Shown: positions 36,881 through 46,038, numbered from the stretch's first letter. The stretch: 64,000 bases of DNA from CANKHA01 sp963731585 (GCA_963731585.1 CAVSWC010000013.1:310001-374000), one strand, 5' to 3'. Program-made: numbers and translations. Notes: generated by a model from the letters alone, not told the origin.

Positions 36881-38114
36881 CTAGCGCCGCAGCTCCGGCG
36901 TGCGCGCCACCGCGATAGCCAGGGCGATGCAGGCCAGCAGCAAGACCGAGCCGACGACGATAAAGCCGTTCTCGATCCCGGCATATTCCACGACCACGCC
37001 CATCGCCATCGGGGTGATGATCGACGAAAGCCGGTTGTTGGTGACGCGCAGTCCGACCATCGAGCCCTGCCGGTCGCGCGAGACCGCGCGCGCCTGCATG
37101 GAGAACATCAAGGGCTGAACGACGCCCTCGCAGCCGCGCCGCAGGGTTTGCGCGAGGGCGAGCAGGACAAAGACGCCGCCCATAAACGGGGTGATCAGCA
37201 GCAACGCGGCGGAAACGGTGGTGAAGCCGACCATCAGCCAGGGGATGGGCATCAGCTTGGATACGCGGCCGGCCAGCAGCGAACTGAAGCCGTTGAGGAC
37301 TTCCGCGATCGAGAACAGCGCGCCGATCGCGGCGGCGGCGAAGCCAAGCTCGCGCAGATAGACGATGAAAAACGACGCCTCGACGCCATTGGTCGCGTGA
37401 CGGATGAAAGAGACGGCGAGCGTCACCGCGATCGCCGGCAGGACCAGCAGGCGCAACGAGCCGGTGTAGTCGGACAGCTTTCGGCAATAGCTCGCGCCAG
37501 GAAAAGCGGCCGCTTCGCTCGATCGGCCTGACGTCCTTTATCTGCGACGAAACGATAAACAGCGTGGACGACCAGGCCGCGATGCAAAGAAAGGAAAGGG
37601 TTGGTCCGGCGAGGTCCCAGACAACGCCGATCAACAGCGGCGTCAGCACATTGCCGATGCGCGCGTAAAAACTGAACCAGCCGATCTGGCCCGGATCGCC
37701 GCGGGTGACTTCGCCGATCATGGTCTGCGCGCCGATCCACGTCATGTTGCCGGCGAGGCCGACCAGCATCTGCATGACGACCATGGCGGGAAACCACGGC
37801 ACGAAGGGATAGCATGCGGCGACCGTGCCGCAGGCGGCGGCGAAGAACATCAGCACGCGGCGCGTGCCGAGCCGGTCCATCAAGGCGCCGCCATGAATGG
37901 CGAGGAAGAAGGTCAGCAGCGAACGGGCGCCGACCAGGGCGCCAATCTGGGTCGGCGAGGCGCCCTGCAGCATCGCCCAGAGCGGGACCACCAGCGTCAG
38001 CAGTTCCGCCTGGCCCATGCTGAGAAAGCCGGTGGCATAGGCGCCGTAGAGGCCGCGGCGGTCGGGCGGGCTAGCCGGTGTGGCGCGATCTTTGGACGTC
38101 GAATTAGGGGGCAC
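36881..38114 (-). CDS. MFS transporter (one frameshift)
   Basis: This protein starts MPPNSTSKDRATPASPPDRR, then GLYGAYATGFLSMGQAELLT. It has the loop GALMDRLGTRRVLMFFAAAC, LAGNMTWIGAQTMIGEVTRG and C-terminal helices LGFAAAAIGALFSIAEVLNG and GFIVVGSVLLLACIALAIAV. One break near 37478 interrupts LLPKAV from RLLVLPAIAVTLAV. Removing one base gives exactly 411 codons ending at 36881. It belongs to the same general efflux-type MFS group as the gene at 31701, whose frames are also broken. Confidence 0.85.
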
Positions 38115-38249
38115 GGAAAGTCTGGGAGCTGGGACAGGACGACGCGGGCGCGAAGGCGGCGCGGCCTTCTTGGTAAAGCATCTCGTCGCGAGCGCAACTG
38201 CCCGGCTGGCGTGAACGGCGAGAAGCTCGATTTCAACGACCGCGGCGAG

Positions 38250-39396
38250 CTACAGCGCCAGCGTCAGCTGCCGCTCCTGCTCCGGTTCATCACGGTCGAT
38301 CGACGACAGTGTCACGCCCAGCAAGCGGATTCCCAGCCGCGCAGGGAAGATCGGATCGAGCAGCGCGTAGCTGAAGCGTTCGAGTTCGGCCTGGCTCGCC
38401 ACCGGCGCCTCCCCGGTGCGGCGGCGGGTAACCTGCTGGAAGTCGGCATATTTCACCTTCAGCGTCACCGAGCGCCCGCGCGTGCCTGACGTCTCGCAGT
38501 AACGCCAGAGCTTCTCGATGATCGGCGCCAGCGCGGCGCGCGCTTCTCCGATCTCGGTCAGGTCGGTCATGAAGGTGTTTTCTGCGCCGACCGATTTCCG
38601 CACGCGGTCGGCATGCACGCGTCGCTCGTCAACGCCGCGCGAAATCCAGTAATAATAGCCGCCCGACTTACCGAAATGGCCGCATAAAAATTCCAGCGAC
38701 TGCGCACGCAGGTCAGCCCCGGTGCGGATGCCATAGCCGTTCATTTTCGCCGTGGTAGCGGGGCCGATGCCGTGGAATTTTCCGACCGGCAGCTGTTCCA
38801 CGAAGTCTGCGCCCATCCTCGGGGTGATGACGAACAGCCCGTCCGGCTTGCGGTGATCCGAGGCAAGCTTGGCCAGGAATTTGTTGTAGGACACACCGGC
38901 CGAGGCCGTGAGGTTGGTCTCGGCCTTGATCTTGGCACGGATCGCTTGCGCGATCTCTGTGGCCGAGGCGATGCCCTGCAAATTATCGGTGACGTCGAGG
39001 TAGGCTTCGTCGAGCGAGAGCGGCTCGATCAGCGGCGTGTGCTCGGCGAGGATCCCTCGGATCTGCAGCGAGACGGCCTTGTAAACATCGAAGCGCGGTT
39101 TCACGAAGATCAGCTCGCGGGCACATCCGCTTGGCGGTGATCGACGGCATCGCGGAACGCACGCCGAATGTTCGCGCCTCGTAGCTCGCGGCGGCAACCA
39201 CGCCGCGCTCGCGCGATCCGCCGACGGCGACCGGCTTGCCGCGCAGCTCCGGATTGTCGCGCTGTTCGACCGAAGCGTAGAACGCGTCCATGTCGACATG
39301 GATGATCTTGCGCTGCCGCGCCGCAAAGCCGATCGCATCCGCGCTTGCGGTCTCCGCGCTCGGCTTGGTGAGGGGATCAGGTTGCCGCAAAAGCAT
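38250..39396 (-). CDS. dinB: DNA polymerase IV (Y-family), one frameshift
   Basis: This translesion polymerase begins near ATG 39396 with MLLRQPDPLTKPSAETASAD and continues to KIIHVDMDAFYASVEQRDNP, the catalytic Mg-binding aspartates of the palm. Then comes YEARTFGVRSAMPSITAKR, broken near 39118, followed by ELIFVKPRFDVYKAVSLQI, PLSLDEAYLDVTDNLQGIAS with the SLDEAYLD signature, SAGVSYNKFLAKLASDHRKP and GKFHGIGPATTAKMNGYG. With one extra C removed it is exactly 382 codons. Its start overlaps the stop of the sensor kinase by about 20 bp. Pol IV copies damaged DNA with low fidelity and is normally SOS-regulated, but no LexA box is clearly visible. Confidence 0.92.
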
Positions 39397-40135
39397 CGGG
39401 GTCAGTCCGGAGCGGCGCGTCCAGCTCATACACCAGGCCGGTGGGTTCATATTTCAGCAGGACTTCGCCATGAAGCTGATCGGCCAGGCGGCCGATCAGG
39501 CGCGTTCCAAAACTTTGCCGCTTCGGCTTTTCGACCGCCGGCCCGCCGGTCTCGATCCACGTCAACTTCAGCCGTTGCGTCTTCTCATTGGTTGTCGCTG
39601 CAATCGCGATCCGGCCTGTGGCATTGGACAGCGCGCCGTATTTCACCGCATTGGTGCAGAGCTCGTTGAGTGACATCGTCAGCGGCAACACCGCCGCGGC
39701 AGCGACTTCAATGGAAGTCTCCTGAACCGTAAAGCGCCGGACCTCATGATCGTCGAAGGGCTGGATCGCGGCGTCGATCACGTCGGCCAATCTCGCGTTG
39801 GCCCAGTTGGCCTGCAGCAGCAGGTCATGCGCCCGGCCCAGGGCGATCAGACGACTTTCGACCGCCCTTCGCCCGTCCTCCAGATTGTCTGCCGTCCGCA
39901 GGCTTTGTGACGTGATTCCGATTACCGTCGCCAGGGTATTCTTCACGCGGTGATGCAGTTCCTCCAGCAGCAGGCGTTGCAACCGCTTGGCGACCTCGTT
40001 CTGGCTGGCGTCTAGTCCGGCCTGAGCGAGGAGGCGCGCGGCGTCGATGCCGGCTTGGTTCAACAGCTCGCGGAGACCGGCGACTTCGGCCTCAAGAGCG
40101 TCTTCCTTCAGGCTCGTAGTCTTGTCTGTCATCAT
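39377..40135 (-). CDS. HWE/HisKA_2-type histidine kinase without a sensor domain
   Basis: This 252-residue protein from ATG 40135 (MMTDKTTSLKEDALEAEVAG) has an N-terminal coiled helix, a phosphoacceptor helix EELHHRVKNTLATVIGITSQ with the histidine in HHRVKN, and an ATPase domain with the N-box MSLNELCTNAVKYGALSN. It lacks PAS, GAF or membrane segments, so its input must come from a partner. The site GCAGGTG lies just before the start. The open frame extends upstream to 40288 without conserved content. Its 3' end overlaps dinB. Confidence 0.88.
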   Translation of the reverse strand: MMTDKTTSLKEDALEAEVAGLRELLNQAGIDAARLLAQAGLDASQNEVAKRLQRLLLEELHHRVKNTLATVIGITSQSLRTADNLEDGRRAVESRLIALGRAHDLLLQANWANARLADVIDAAIQPFDDHEVRRFTVQETSIEVAAAAVLPLTMSLNELCTNAVKYGALSNATGRIAIAATTNEKTQRLKLTWIETGGPAVEKPKRQSFGTRLIGRLADQLHGEVLLKYEPTGLVYELDAPLRTDPDAFAAT

Positions 40136-40350
40136 CACCTGCAAAACCGATTCCTGCCGAAGTATTGTGGCCTCTCCAGATATGAATGCCAAATGAGCGG
40201 GAGAGACCCACGGATCGGCCTGGCGCCTATTAAGGCCGAGCAAGATTCGACGTTGCCCGAGCGGTTGACAGCCAGAAAACGTAGTCACAAACTAGCAGAC
40301 AGCAAGCCTGCCACTGCGTAACGCATTATCACCCTTGTTAGGAGAAACTC

Positions 40351-40554
40351 ATGTCGGTCGCCCGCGTTACCGAACTTATTTCCGCCTCCACCAAGAGTTT
40401 CGAGGACGCCGTTCAGATCGGCGTTTCACGCGCTGTTAAGACATTAAAGAACGTGGAGGGCGTTTGGGTCGATAATCAGAAGTGCGTGATCAAGAATGGG
40501 AAGATCGCTGAATATCGCGTCAACCTGAAAGTGACCTTTATTCTCAAAGATTGA
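40351..40554 (+). CDS. Dodecin flavoprotein
   Basis: This 67-residue protein, MSVARVTELISASTKSFEDA then VQIGVSRAVKTLKNVEGVWV and IAEYRVNLKVTFILKD, matches the dodecin family, small dodecameric shells that store and protect flavins such as FMN, riboflavin or lumichrome. The full length is normal for dodecin. A strong ribosome site TTAGGAGAAACTC precedes the ATG. It stands alone downstream of the divergent sensor kinase. Confidence 0.93.
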   Translation: MSVARVTELISASTKSFEDAVQIGVSRAVKTLKNVEGVWVDNQKCVIKNGKIAEYRVNLKVTFILKD

Positions 40555-40609
40555 TCGTTCCGGACAGTTGCAGCGGCGTGATTGCTGCTCCGACTTCAAA
40601 GGCCGTGAT

Positions 40610-40888
40610 ATGACGCTCACAACCGGACAATCTTTTTCCTACGACTTTAATCGGATGGTTGTCCTGTTCACGATGAAAGACGATCAAACAGATGTGCCGT
40701 GTGCTATCAGCACTGCCGCCATGGACGATCTCGATCGGACCAGCGGAGCAAAAAGTCCACTGCAACGCGAAGAGCAATTCCTCAGGCTTCGAGATTTGAT
40801 CGAAGCCTGCGCGGCGCGGAAATATCGGGAGGTCGGACGGGAGGGCAATCCTCCCGGATTAGTTCTCCGGAGCATCGACTTCCGTTAA
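40610..40888 (+). CDS. DUF1488-like small protein
   Basis: This 92-residue ORF starts MTLTTGQSFSYDFNRMVVLF, then FTMKDDQTDVPCAISTAAMD and EQFLRLRDLIEACAARKYRE. The shape MTL... followed by a V-x-F segment and a C-terminal helix that ends with a conserved ARKY-type stretch is like DUF1488, a small domain common in proteobacteria with unknown role. ATG 40610 is used because the upstream open part has no matching content. It follows dodecin by 55 bp and could be in the same transcript. Confidence 0.65.
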   Translation: MTLTTGQSFSYDFNRMVVLFTMKDDQTDVPCAISTAAMDDLDRTSGAKSPLQREEQFLRLRDLIEACAARKYREVGREGNPPGLVLRSIDFR

Positions 40889-40976
40889 CTGACCACCGGG
40901 GCGCTCCAGGCGCAGGCGTCGTCTTGCTCGGGTTATTGGACCGCTGAGCGCGCGGATCCTCTCGAGCCAGCAGGAG

Positions 40977-41216
40977 TCATGCTGTAGCGACTTGAAAAGC
41001 TCTCTTCCTTGCTGAACGAGACGAAGTGCCGGTTGGCGCTGGGCGAGTTCCAGGCGCAGTCCCCCCAACAATCGACATTCTCCGTGTCCGCAACGAGAAG
41101 CCCTTGCCATGAAGACTTTGCGCGTGCTGGGTGCAGCAGATCACGACCACGGTAGCGGCAAGGACGAAACTCGACGCCAGCGCGACATAGGGAGCAAAAA
41201 TAAGAACCTGCAACAT
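40977..41216 (-). CDS. Small membrane protein (hypothetical)
   Basis: The 79-residue frame starts MLQVLIFAPYVALASSFVLA, an N-terminal membrane helix ending in a CC pair (VVICCTQHAQSLHGKGF). A strong GGAGAG site lies 8 bases upstream of ATG 41216. The second half is Arg/Thr-rich, and a neighbouring frame (LRLELAQRQPALRLVQQG) may be the true continuation, so a frameshift is possible near 41060. Function unknown. Confidence 0.5.
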   Translation of the reverse strand: MLQVLIFAPYVALASSFVLAATVVVICCTQHAQSLHGKGFSLRTRRMSIVGGTAPGTRPAPTGTSSRSARKRAFQVATA

Positions 41217-41274
41217 CGGCCTCTCTCCACGACTGTGGGTTGGCAACCCTGCTTAAAGTCGATCGTTCCAAACT

Positions 41275-41319
41275 TTTTAGTTAACGCGCATTAACCCCTT
41301 TTAGTTAACGCGCATTAAC
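41275..41319. repeat. Paired 21-bp direct repeat with internal palindrome
   Basis: Two identical 21-nt units starting at 41275 and 41299 (24 bp apart) each contain the near-perfect palindrome GTTAACGCGCATTAAC. The second unit overlaps the 3' end of the gene at 41301-41561. Identical tandem palindromes spaced by about two helical turns look like binding sites for a dimeric regulator that also faces the small membrane protein gene at 41216. Confidence 0.7.
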
Positions 41320-41561
41320 TTCTTCTTTGGAAAGGACGACGCCCAGATCGTGAATAGCAGGCGTGCTAATCGTCGCTCTGCTGAAGGGGCTGCTTGGCTC
41401 CGGACGGCGGCAAGGAGCTTGCCTACCTTCGCCTGGAATTCATCGCTGTGGAATGGGTTATCAAGCTTGTACGGCATCCCAGCCGCCGGATGATGCACAA
41501 ACAGCTCTGGGCCGGAAGCAGCTCCGCCGCAAAAGCGCCAAGCGCGCGAGAGTAAGTTCAT
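41301..41561 (-). CDS. Small hypothetical protein
   Basis: This 86-residue ORF starts at ATG 41561 after a strong GGGAGG site and reads MNLLSRAWRFCGGAASGPEL, then DNPFHSDEFQAKVGKLLAAV and a basic C-terminal end FPKKKLMRVN. Its last codons overlap the second copy of the 21-bp repeat. No family is recognised. The good ribosome site supports it as a real gene. Confidence 0.5.
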   Translation of the reverse strand: MNLLSRAWRFCGGAASGPELFVHHPAAGMPYKLDNPFHSDEFQAKVGKLLAAVRSQAAPSAERRLARLLFTIWASSFPKKKLMRVN

Positions 41562-41589
41562 CGGCGGTCCTCCCGCTTGTCTTCGGGCG

Positions 41590-41835
41590 TCAGCGAAGCG
41601 CGACGACCCGCACGATCCGGGGCTCCGTGTCGCCGGTCCGCAGGCAATTCCGTTCGTAGTACGGCCAGCCCTGCAACGCGCAGGGAGCCTTTACGATGAC
41701 ATCGGTTTGCACGAGCGGCGCTTGCAAGGTCTCTGCCCCCGCCTCCGGCACTCCCGAGGTCAAAACAACCGCGAAGCTGGCCGCAAGAGCGGCAGCAATG
41801 ACGGCGGCGATGGATTTGGCGGCGAATTTAAACAT
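41590..41835 (-). CDS. Small secreted protein
   Basis: This 81-residue protein has a signal peptide (FAAKSIAAVIAAALAASFAV followed by VLTSGVPEAGA) and a short mature part with the pattern CALQGWPYYERNCLRTG, in which two cysteines could form a disulfide. Similar small WPYYE-CL proteins are frequent in Bradyrhizobium relatives. Function unknown. ATG 41835 is the only reasonable start. Confidence 0.7.
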   Translation of the reverse strand: MFKFAAKSIAAVIAAALAASFAVVLTSGVPEAGAETLQAPLVQTDVIVKAPCALQGWPYYERNCLRTGDTEPRIVRVVALR

Positions 41836-42149
41836 GTGAGCCCCTCAGTCTGCAGGCACAACGGGTATAAGACCAATAAGTTCAATTTTTATTGGGGGAA
41901 TACCTGAAATAAACGCCTATCCGACGTTAGATCGTCAGATTCCCGCCACTGCTGCCGCCGACAAACACCATTCCGGCGAGGCACGATGAGGCAGCACCAG
42001 TGGCACATTGAGCCCCCGTATCTGTGCCAGCAAGCCGCTCGCTTTCAGGGGCTCTCGCGCAACTGCCGCTTGATTGTCCTCGTGTGAGCGTGGCGCTTCG
42101 CCATCCCGGTCAATTGTCAGGCCGGCGCCACGGCGATATTCATTCCGGG
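41836..42149. other. Intergenic region upstream of the chromate transporter pair
   Basis: These 314 bp hold no supported gene. The open frame of the first chromate transporter subunit extends back to 42024, but the extra residues show no membrane character. AT-rich stretches near 41880-41900 may hold a promoter for the secreted protein gene. Confidence 0.4.
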
Positions 42150-42722
42150 ATGTCCGAGCCTCCCGCCCCCGTTCCCCCTCCGGCGCTTCGCCCCACGCTT
42201 TGGAACCTGTTCAGCAGTTTTGCCATCGTCTCGATCTTCGGCTTCGGCGGCACGCTGGCCTGGGCCCGCCGCATGACGGTGGACGAACGCAAATGGATGA
42301 GCGCGACCGAGTTCAACGAGGTCTTCGCGCTTTGCCAGTTCCTGCCCGGGCCGAATGTGGTGAATTTTGCCGTGGTGTTCGGAGCGCGTGTGCGCGGGGT
42401 GCCGGGCTCGCTGGTTGCGACGGCAGGATTGTGCGGGCCTTCGCTCGTCCTGATGGTCATCCTCGGCGCGCTTTATGCACGCTACGGGGAACTGCCGGAA
42501 CTGCAACGCTTCCTCGGCGGCGTCACCACCGCCGCGGCGGGGCTCACGATCGGCACCATGTGCCGCATGGCGGTGCCTTTGTTTGAGAACAAGCAGTGGG
42601 TGTCGATCACGCTGATGATAGCGGTGGTGATCGCGGTCGGCCTGCTGAAACTGCCATTGTGGTGGGCGCTCGGCATCTTCCTGCCCCTCGGCATCATCAT
42701 CGGTTGGAGGAAGCCGAGATGA
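42150..42722 (+). CDS. Chromate transporter, N-terminal half subunit (ChrA family)
   Basis: This 190-residue protein is half of a ChrA-type transporter. It has hydrophobic helices and the signature FGFGGTLAWARRMTVDERKW followed by FNEVFALCQFLPGPNVVNFA, a motif repeated in the second gene as FADIFAISTAAPGPNFMIST. ATG 42150 is chosen where the membrane region begins (MSEPPAPVPPPALRPTLWNL). It overlaps the second subunit by 4 bp, so the pair is co-translated. ChrA members exchange chromate or related anions; many homologues have unknown cargo. Confidence 0.9.
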   Translation: MSEPPAPVPPPALRPTLWNLFSSFAIVSIFGFGGTLAWARRMTVDERKWMSATEFNEVFALCQFLPGPNVVNFAVVFGARVRGVPGSLVATAGLCGPSLVLMVILGALYARYGELPELQRFLGGVTTAAAGLTIGTMCRMAVPLFENKQWVSITLMIAVVIAVGLLKLPLWWALGIFLPLGIIIGWRKPR

Positions 42723-43252
42723 AGACGGACAGCGCAACCCTGATCACGCTCCTTCTGCATTTCGGCCTGCTCTCCATCGCCGCGGTCGGGGGCGGCAATT
42801 CGGCGATCCCGGAGATACACCGCCAGGCGGTCGAGGTGTCGGGCTGGCTGACGGAGCGCGAATTCGCGGACATTTTCGCCATCTCCACGGCCGCTCCCGG
42901 GCCGAACTTCATGATCTCGACGCTGATCGGCTACCATGTTGCAGGGCCGATCGGCGCGCTGGTGGCGACGCTCGGCATGTGCGGGCCGAGTTCCGTGTTG
43001 GCTTATTACGTCAGCGGAACCTGGGAGAAATTCAAATACGCGCGCTGGCGCATGGCGATCCAGGCTGGCCTGATCCCCATTTCGGTCGGCCTGATCGGTT
43101 CCGCCGGCATCATCGTCGCCCAGGCGGCGGACCACAGCTGGCTCGCTTACGCCATCACCGCGGCGACGGCGGGCATCACCTTTGCAACGCGGCTCAATCC
43201 GATCTGGTTGTTTCTGGTCGCCGGTGCTCTCGGCTACGCCGGCCTCGTTTAA
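42719..43252 (+). CDS. Chromate transporter, C-terminal half subunit (ChrA family)
   Basis: This 177-residue membrane protein is the second half of the split transporter (MKTDSATLITLLLHFGLLSI and VGGGNSAIPEIHRQAVEVSG, then APGPNFMISTLIGYHVAGPI). It starts at ATG 42719 overlapping the first subunit's stop (ATGA). The two subunits resemble each other, as expected for a two-half transporter. Confidence 0.9.
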   Translation: MKTDSATLITLLLHFGLLSIAAVGGGNSAIPEIHRQAVEVSGWLTEREFADIFAISTAAPGPNFMISTLIGYHVAGPIGALVATLGMCGPSSVLAYYVSGTWEKFKYARWRMAIQAGLIPISVGLIGSAGIIVAQAADHSWLAYAITAATAGITFATRLNPIWLFLVAGALGYAGLV

Positions 43253-43356
43253 AAGTATAACCCGCCATTTTTTGGCGGTCCGTCCCAGATGTGCTAACTA
43301 GAAGTCGGCAACAGTCCGCGGTGAGACGGACGACGCGGCAGGGGAGGGACGGCTGC

Positions 43357-44062
43357 ATGTCGGAAGGTACCCGTCCGGCGGGGCGGCAGCGCAAACGGCT
43401 GACGACCGGCCATCATACGCTCGATCTGTGGGCAGCCGGGTCGCCGATCGCACTGGCGGCCTTCGCCTTCATCACCGCCTGGCATTTCGACACGTTCTCC
43501 GGCATCGGAATGTTTCTGCGCGTCCTGGGGTTCGCCCTGGCCCTGCTCGGGATCGTCATCCTCGGCCTGCGCGTTCATGTTCCCAACCACCGCGATTATT
43601 ATGGCGGGCCTCGCGCTGATGGGACTGGCGCTGCTCGCCTTCTGGGCCGGCGCCGACCTGCCCGCCATGCGCGGCTTCTCGTTCGGCGCCGGCACGGCCC
43701 CCCGGCTTTTCGCCACCGGGCTCGCGATCGTCGCCGCGCTTATTACCATCTCGGGTTTGGTAACCAAGGGCGAGCCGGTCGGCGGCTATGCGGTGCGTGG
43801 TCCGCTGTTCGTAACCCTCGCCATCCTGTCCTTTGCCTTTTTCATCCGCGGCTTGACCTTTCATTTGGGCGAGACCCTTGTCCGGGTGCCAGCCTTCGGC
43901 CTGATCATCGCAAGCTTCGTCACCTTCGTGATTGCCGCCGTCGCTTCCAGGGAAACCCGCTGGATCGAATCGCTCATCATGGCGGCGGCGCTGACGGCGT
44001 TCTGCGTGGTGGTTTTCGTTTACTTGCTTGGCTTGCCATTCCAGCTTTGGCCACGGTTCTGA
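43357..44062 (+). CDS. tctB: Tripartite tricarboxylate transporter small subunit TctB (one frameshift)
   Basis: This small membrane subunit supports the TctA permease in tricarboxylate-type uptake. It starts MSEGTRPAGRQRKRLTTGHH at 43357 behind GGGGAGGG. It has hydrophobic segments DLWAAGSPIALAAFAFITAW and VLGFALALLGIVILGL, and then, in the next frame, GFSFGAGTAPRLFATGLAIV and LSFAFFIRGL-type helices ending FVYLLGLPFQLWPRF. A single extra base near 43575-43600 joins the two parts, giving exactly 235 codons. The N-terminal half looks like a second copy of the TctB opening, which is unusual. TctA starts 15 bp downstream. Confidence 0.82.
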
Positions 44063-44077
44063 TCGGGAAGTCGCAGC

Positions 44078-45626
44078 ATGTATGACCTCTTGGCTAATCT
44101 GGCGCTGGGCTTCGGCGTCGTCTTCCAATTCACCTTTTTCGATCTCGGGGTCAGTCTCGATCCCGATCCCGATGAACCTGGTCTATTGCCTGCTCGGCGC
44201 GTTGGTCGGCACGCTGATCGGGGTTCTGCCCGGCGTAGGCTCGGTCGCGACCATCGCGATGCTGCTTCCGATCACTTTCGGGCTGCCGCCGACCGGCGCG
44301 CTGATCATGCTCGCCGGCATTTATTACGGCGCGCAATATGGCGGCTCCACCACGGCGATCCTGGTCAATATTCCGGGCGAGGCCACGTCGGTGGTGACGA
44401 CGCTCGACGGGCACCAGATGGCGCGGCAGGGCCGGGCGGGACCGGCGCTCGCTATCGCGGCGATCGGCTCCTTTACCGCGGGCTGCATCGCGACCATTCT
44501 GGTAGCGGCCTTGGGCGCGCCGCTGACCGCCATCGCGCTGAAATTCGGGCCGGCGGAATATTTTTCTTTGATGGTGCTCGGGCTGATTTTCGCGGTGGTG
44601 CTGGCCAAGGGCTCGCTGATCAAGGCCATCGGCATGATTCTCGCTGGCCTGCTGATGTCGATGGTCGGCTCGGATCTCGAAAGCGGCGTCGGCCGCATGA
44701 CTTTCCAGTTGCCGGAATTCGCCGACGGCATCAGCTTCGTCGTGGTGGCGATGGGCGTCTTCGGCTTCGCGGAGATCGTGCGCAATCTCGAGGCCAGCCC
44801 GGAAAGCCGCGAAATCCTAAATGCCAAGATTACCGGCCTGATGCCGACGCGCGCCGATCTGAAAGCGGCGGCGCCGGCGGTTGCCCGCGGCACCGTGATC
44901 GGCTCGATCATCGGCATCCTGCCCGGCGCTGGCGCGGTGATCGCGTCCTTTGCTGCCTATACGCTGGAAAAGCGGGTGTCGAAGCATCCCGAGAAGTTCG
45001 GACATGGCGCCATCGAGGGTGTCGCCGGACCGGAAAGCGCCAACAATGCCGCCGCGCAGACCTCCTTCATTCCGCTGCTCACACTCGGCATTCCGCCCAA
45101 TGCCGTGATGGCGCTGATGGTCGGCGCGATGACCATCCACGGCATCGTGCCGGGGCCGCAGGTGATGACCAAGCAGCCGGATCTGTTCTGGGGCATGATC
45201 GCCTCGATGTGGGTGGGCAACCTGATGCTGGTGATCATTAACCTGCCGCTGGTCGGCCTGTGGGTGACGCTGCTGCGCGTTCCCTATCGTCTGCTCTATC
45301 CCTCGATCCTGGTGTTCTGCTGCATCGGCATCTTCTCCATCAACAACTCGCCTTTCGACGTGGTAATGGCGGCGTCTTTCGGCCTGATCGGTTATTGGCT
45401 CATCAAGCATGACTTCGAGCCGGCGCCGATGCTGCTCGGCTTCGTGCTCGGGCCGCTGATGGAAGAGAACCTCCGCCGCGCGATGCTGATCGCGCGCGGG
45501 GATGTGAGCGTGTTCTTTACGCGGCCGATATCGGGAGGGCTGCTGGCTTTGGCGGGCCTCCTGCTGGTGCTCGCGGCGCTGCCGATGATCCGCAAGAAGC
45601 GGGAAGTGCTGGCGGAGTCGTCCTAG
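44078..45626 (+). CDS. tctA: Tripartite tricarboxylate transporter large subunit TctA (one frameshift)
   Basis: This is the large permease of the tripartite tricarboxylate family, with about twelve helices that import carboxylates using a receptor. ATG 44078 gives MYDLLANLALGFGVVFQFTF, then a frame change near 44155 leads to MNLVYCLLGALVGTLIGVLP with GVGSVATIAML, the first TctA motif. Later parts show YYGAQYGGSTTAILVNIPGE and GIPPNAVMALMVGAMTIHG. With one extra base removed the length is exactly 516 codons. It and TctB are the only permease pair for the seven Bug receptors in this window. Confidence 0.9.
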
Positions 45627-45673
45627 GCAGCGCAGCTGCATTGATGGCGCGACGTAAGTAGGGAGCAAAGCTG

Positions 45674-45951
45674 ATGGCAAAAAGGAAAAAAGCGGCCCGG
45701 ATCGATTTAGTGCCCGAAACGATGCTGCTGGCCGAAGAGGATTTCGCCGCGATGCGGCCTGCCCTCGCGGTCGCGCCCGATCTGGTCGTCCAAGCCCTTA
45801 GCCGCAAGCGCCGACGCCGCCCAACGAAGCAGGCGAAGAAAAAGGTGCAGGCGCGGAAATCGTCGCCAAGAAGGCGCGAAAATCGTCAACGAAAAAGACG
45901 CGCAAGGCGGCATCGAAGCGGAAGAAGTCGAAAACCGCACGGCGAAAGTAA
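45674..45951 (+). CDS. Lys/Arg-rich small protein with histone H1-like tail (frameshifted)
   Basis: The ORF opens MAKRKKAARIDLVPETMLLA, a short acidic part, then a highly basic stretch RRPTKQAKKKVQARKSS. A one-base change near 45865 continues KKARKSSTKKTRKAASKRKK and ends SKTARRK before TAA at 45949-45951. Such tails resemble histone H1-like DNA-binding proteins in bacteria. The total length is small (about 92 residues). Confidence 0.6.
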
Positions 45952-46038
45952 CGCTCGGCCTTGTTCATCGCCACTATTTGCCGGCAACAACAAACCGATC
46001 CGGTCGTGCCGAAGCGTTTGGCTTTGCGGAAAGCGGCC

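Noticed and set aside
35790..38114. Single 774-codon ORF joining an MFS transporter with a Bug receptor
   Set aside because: The middle (about 36820-37470) is an out-of-frame reading. The MFS C-terminal half is in another frame, and the Bug receptor has its own signal peptide and ribosome site.
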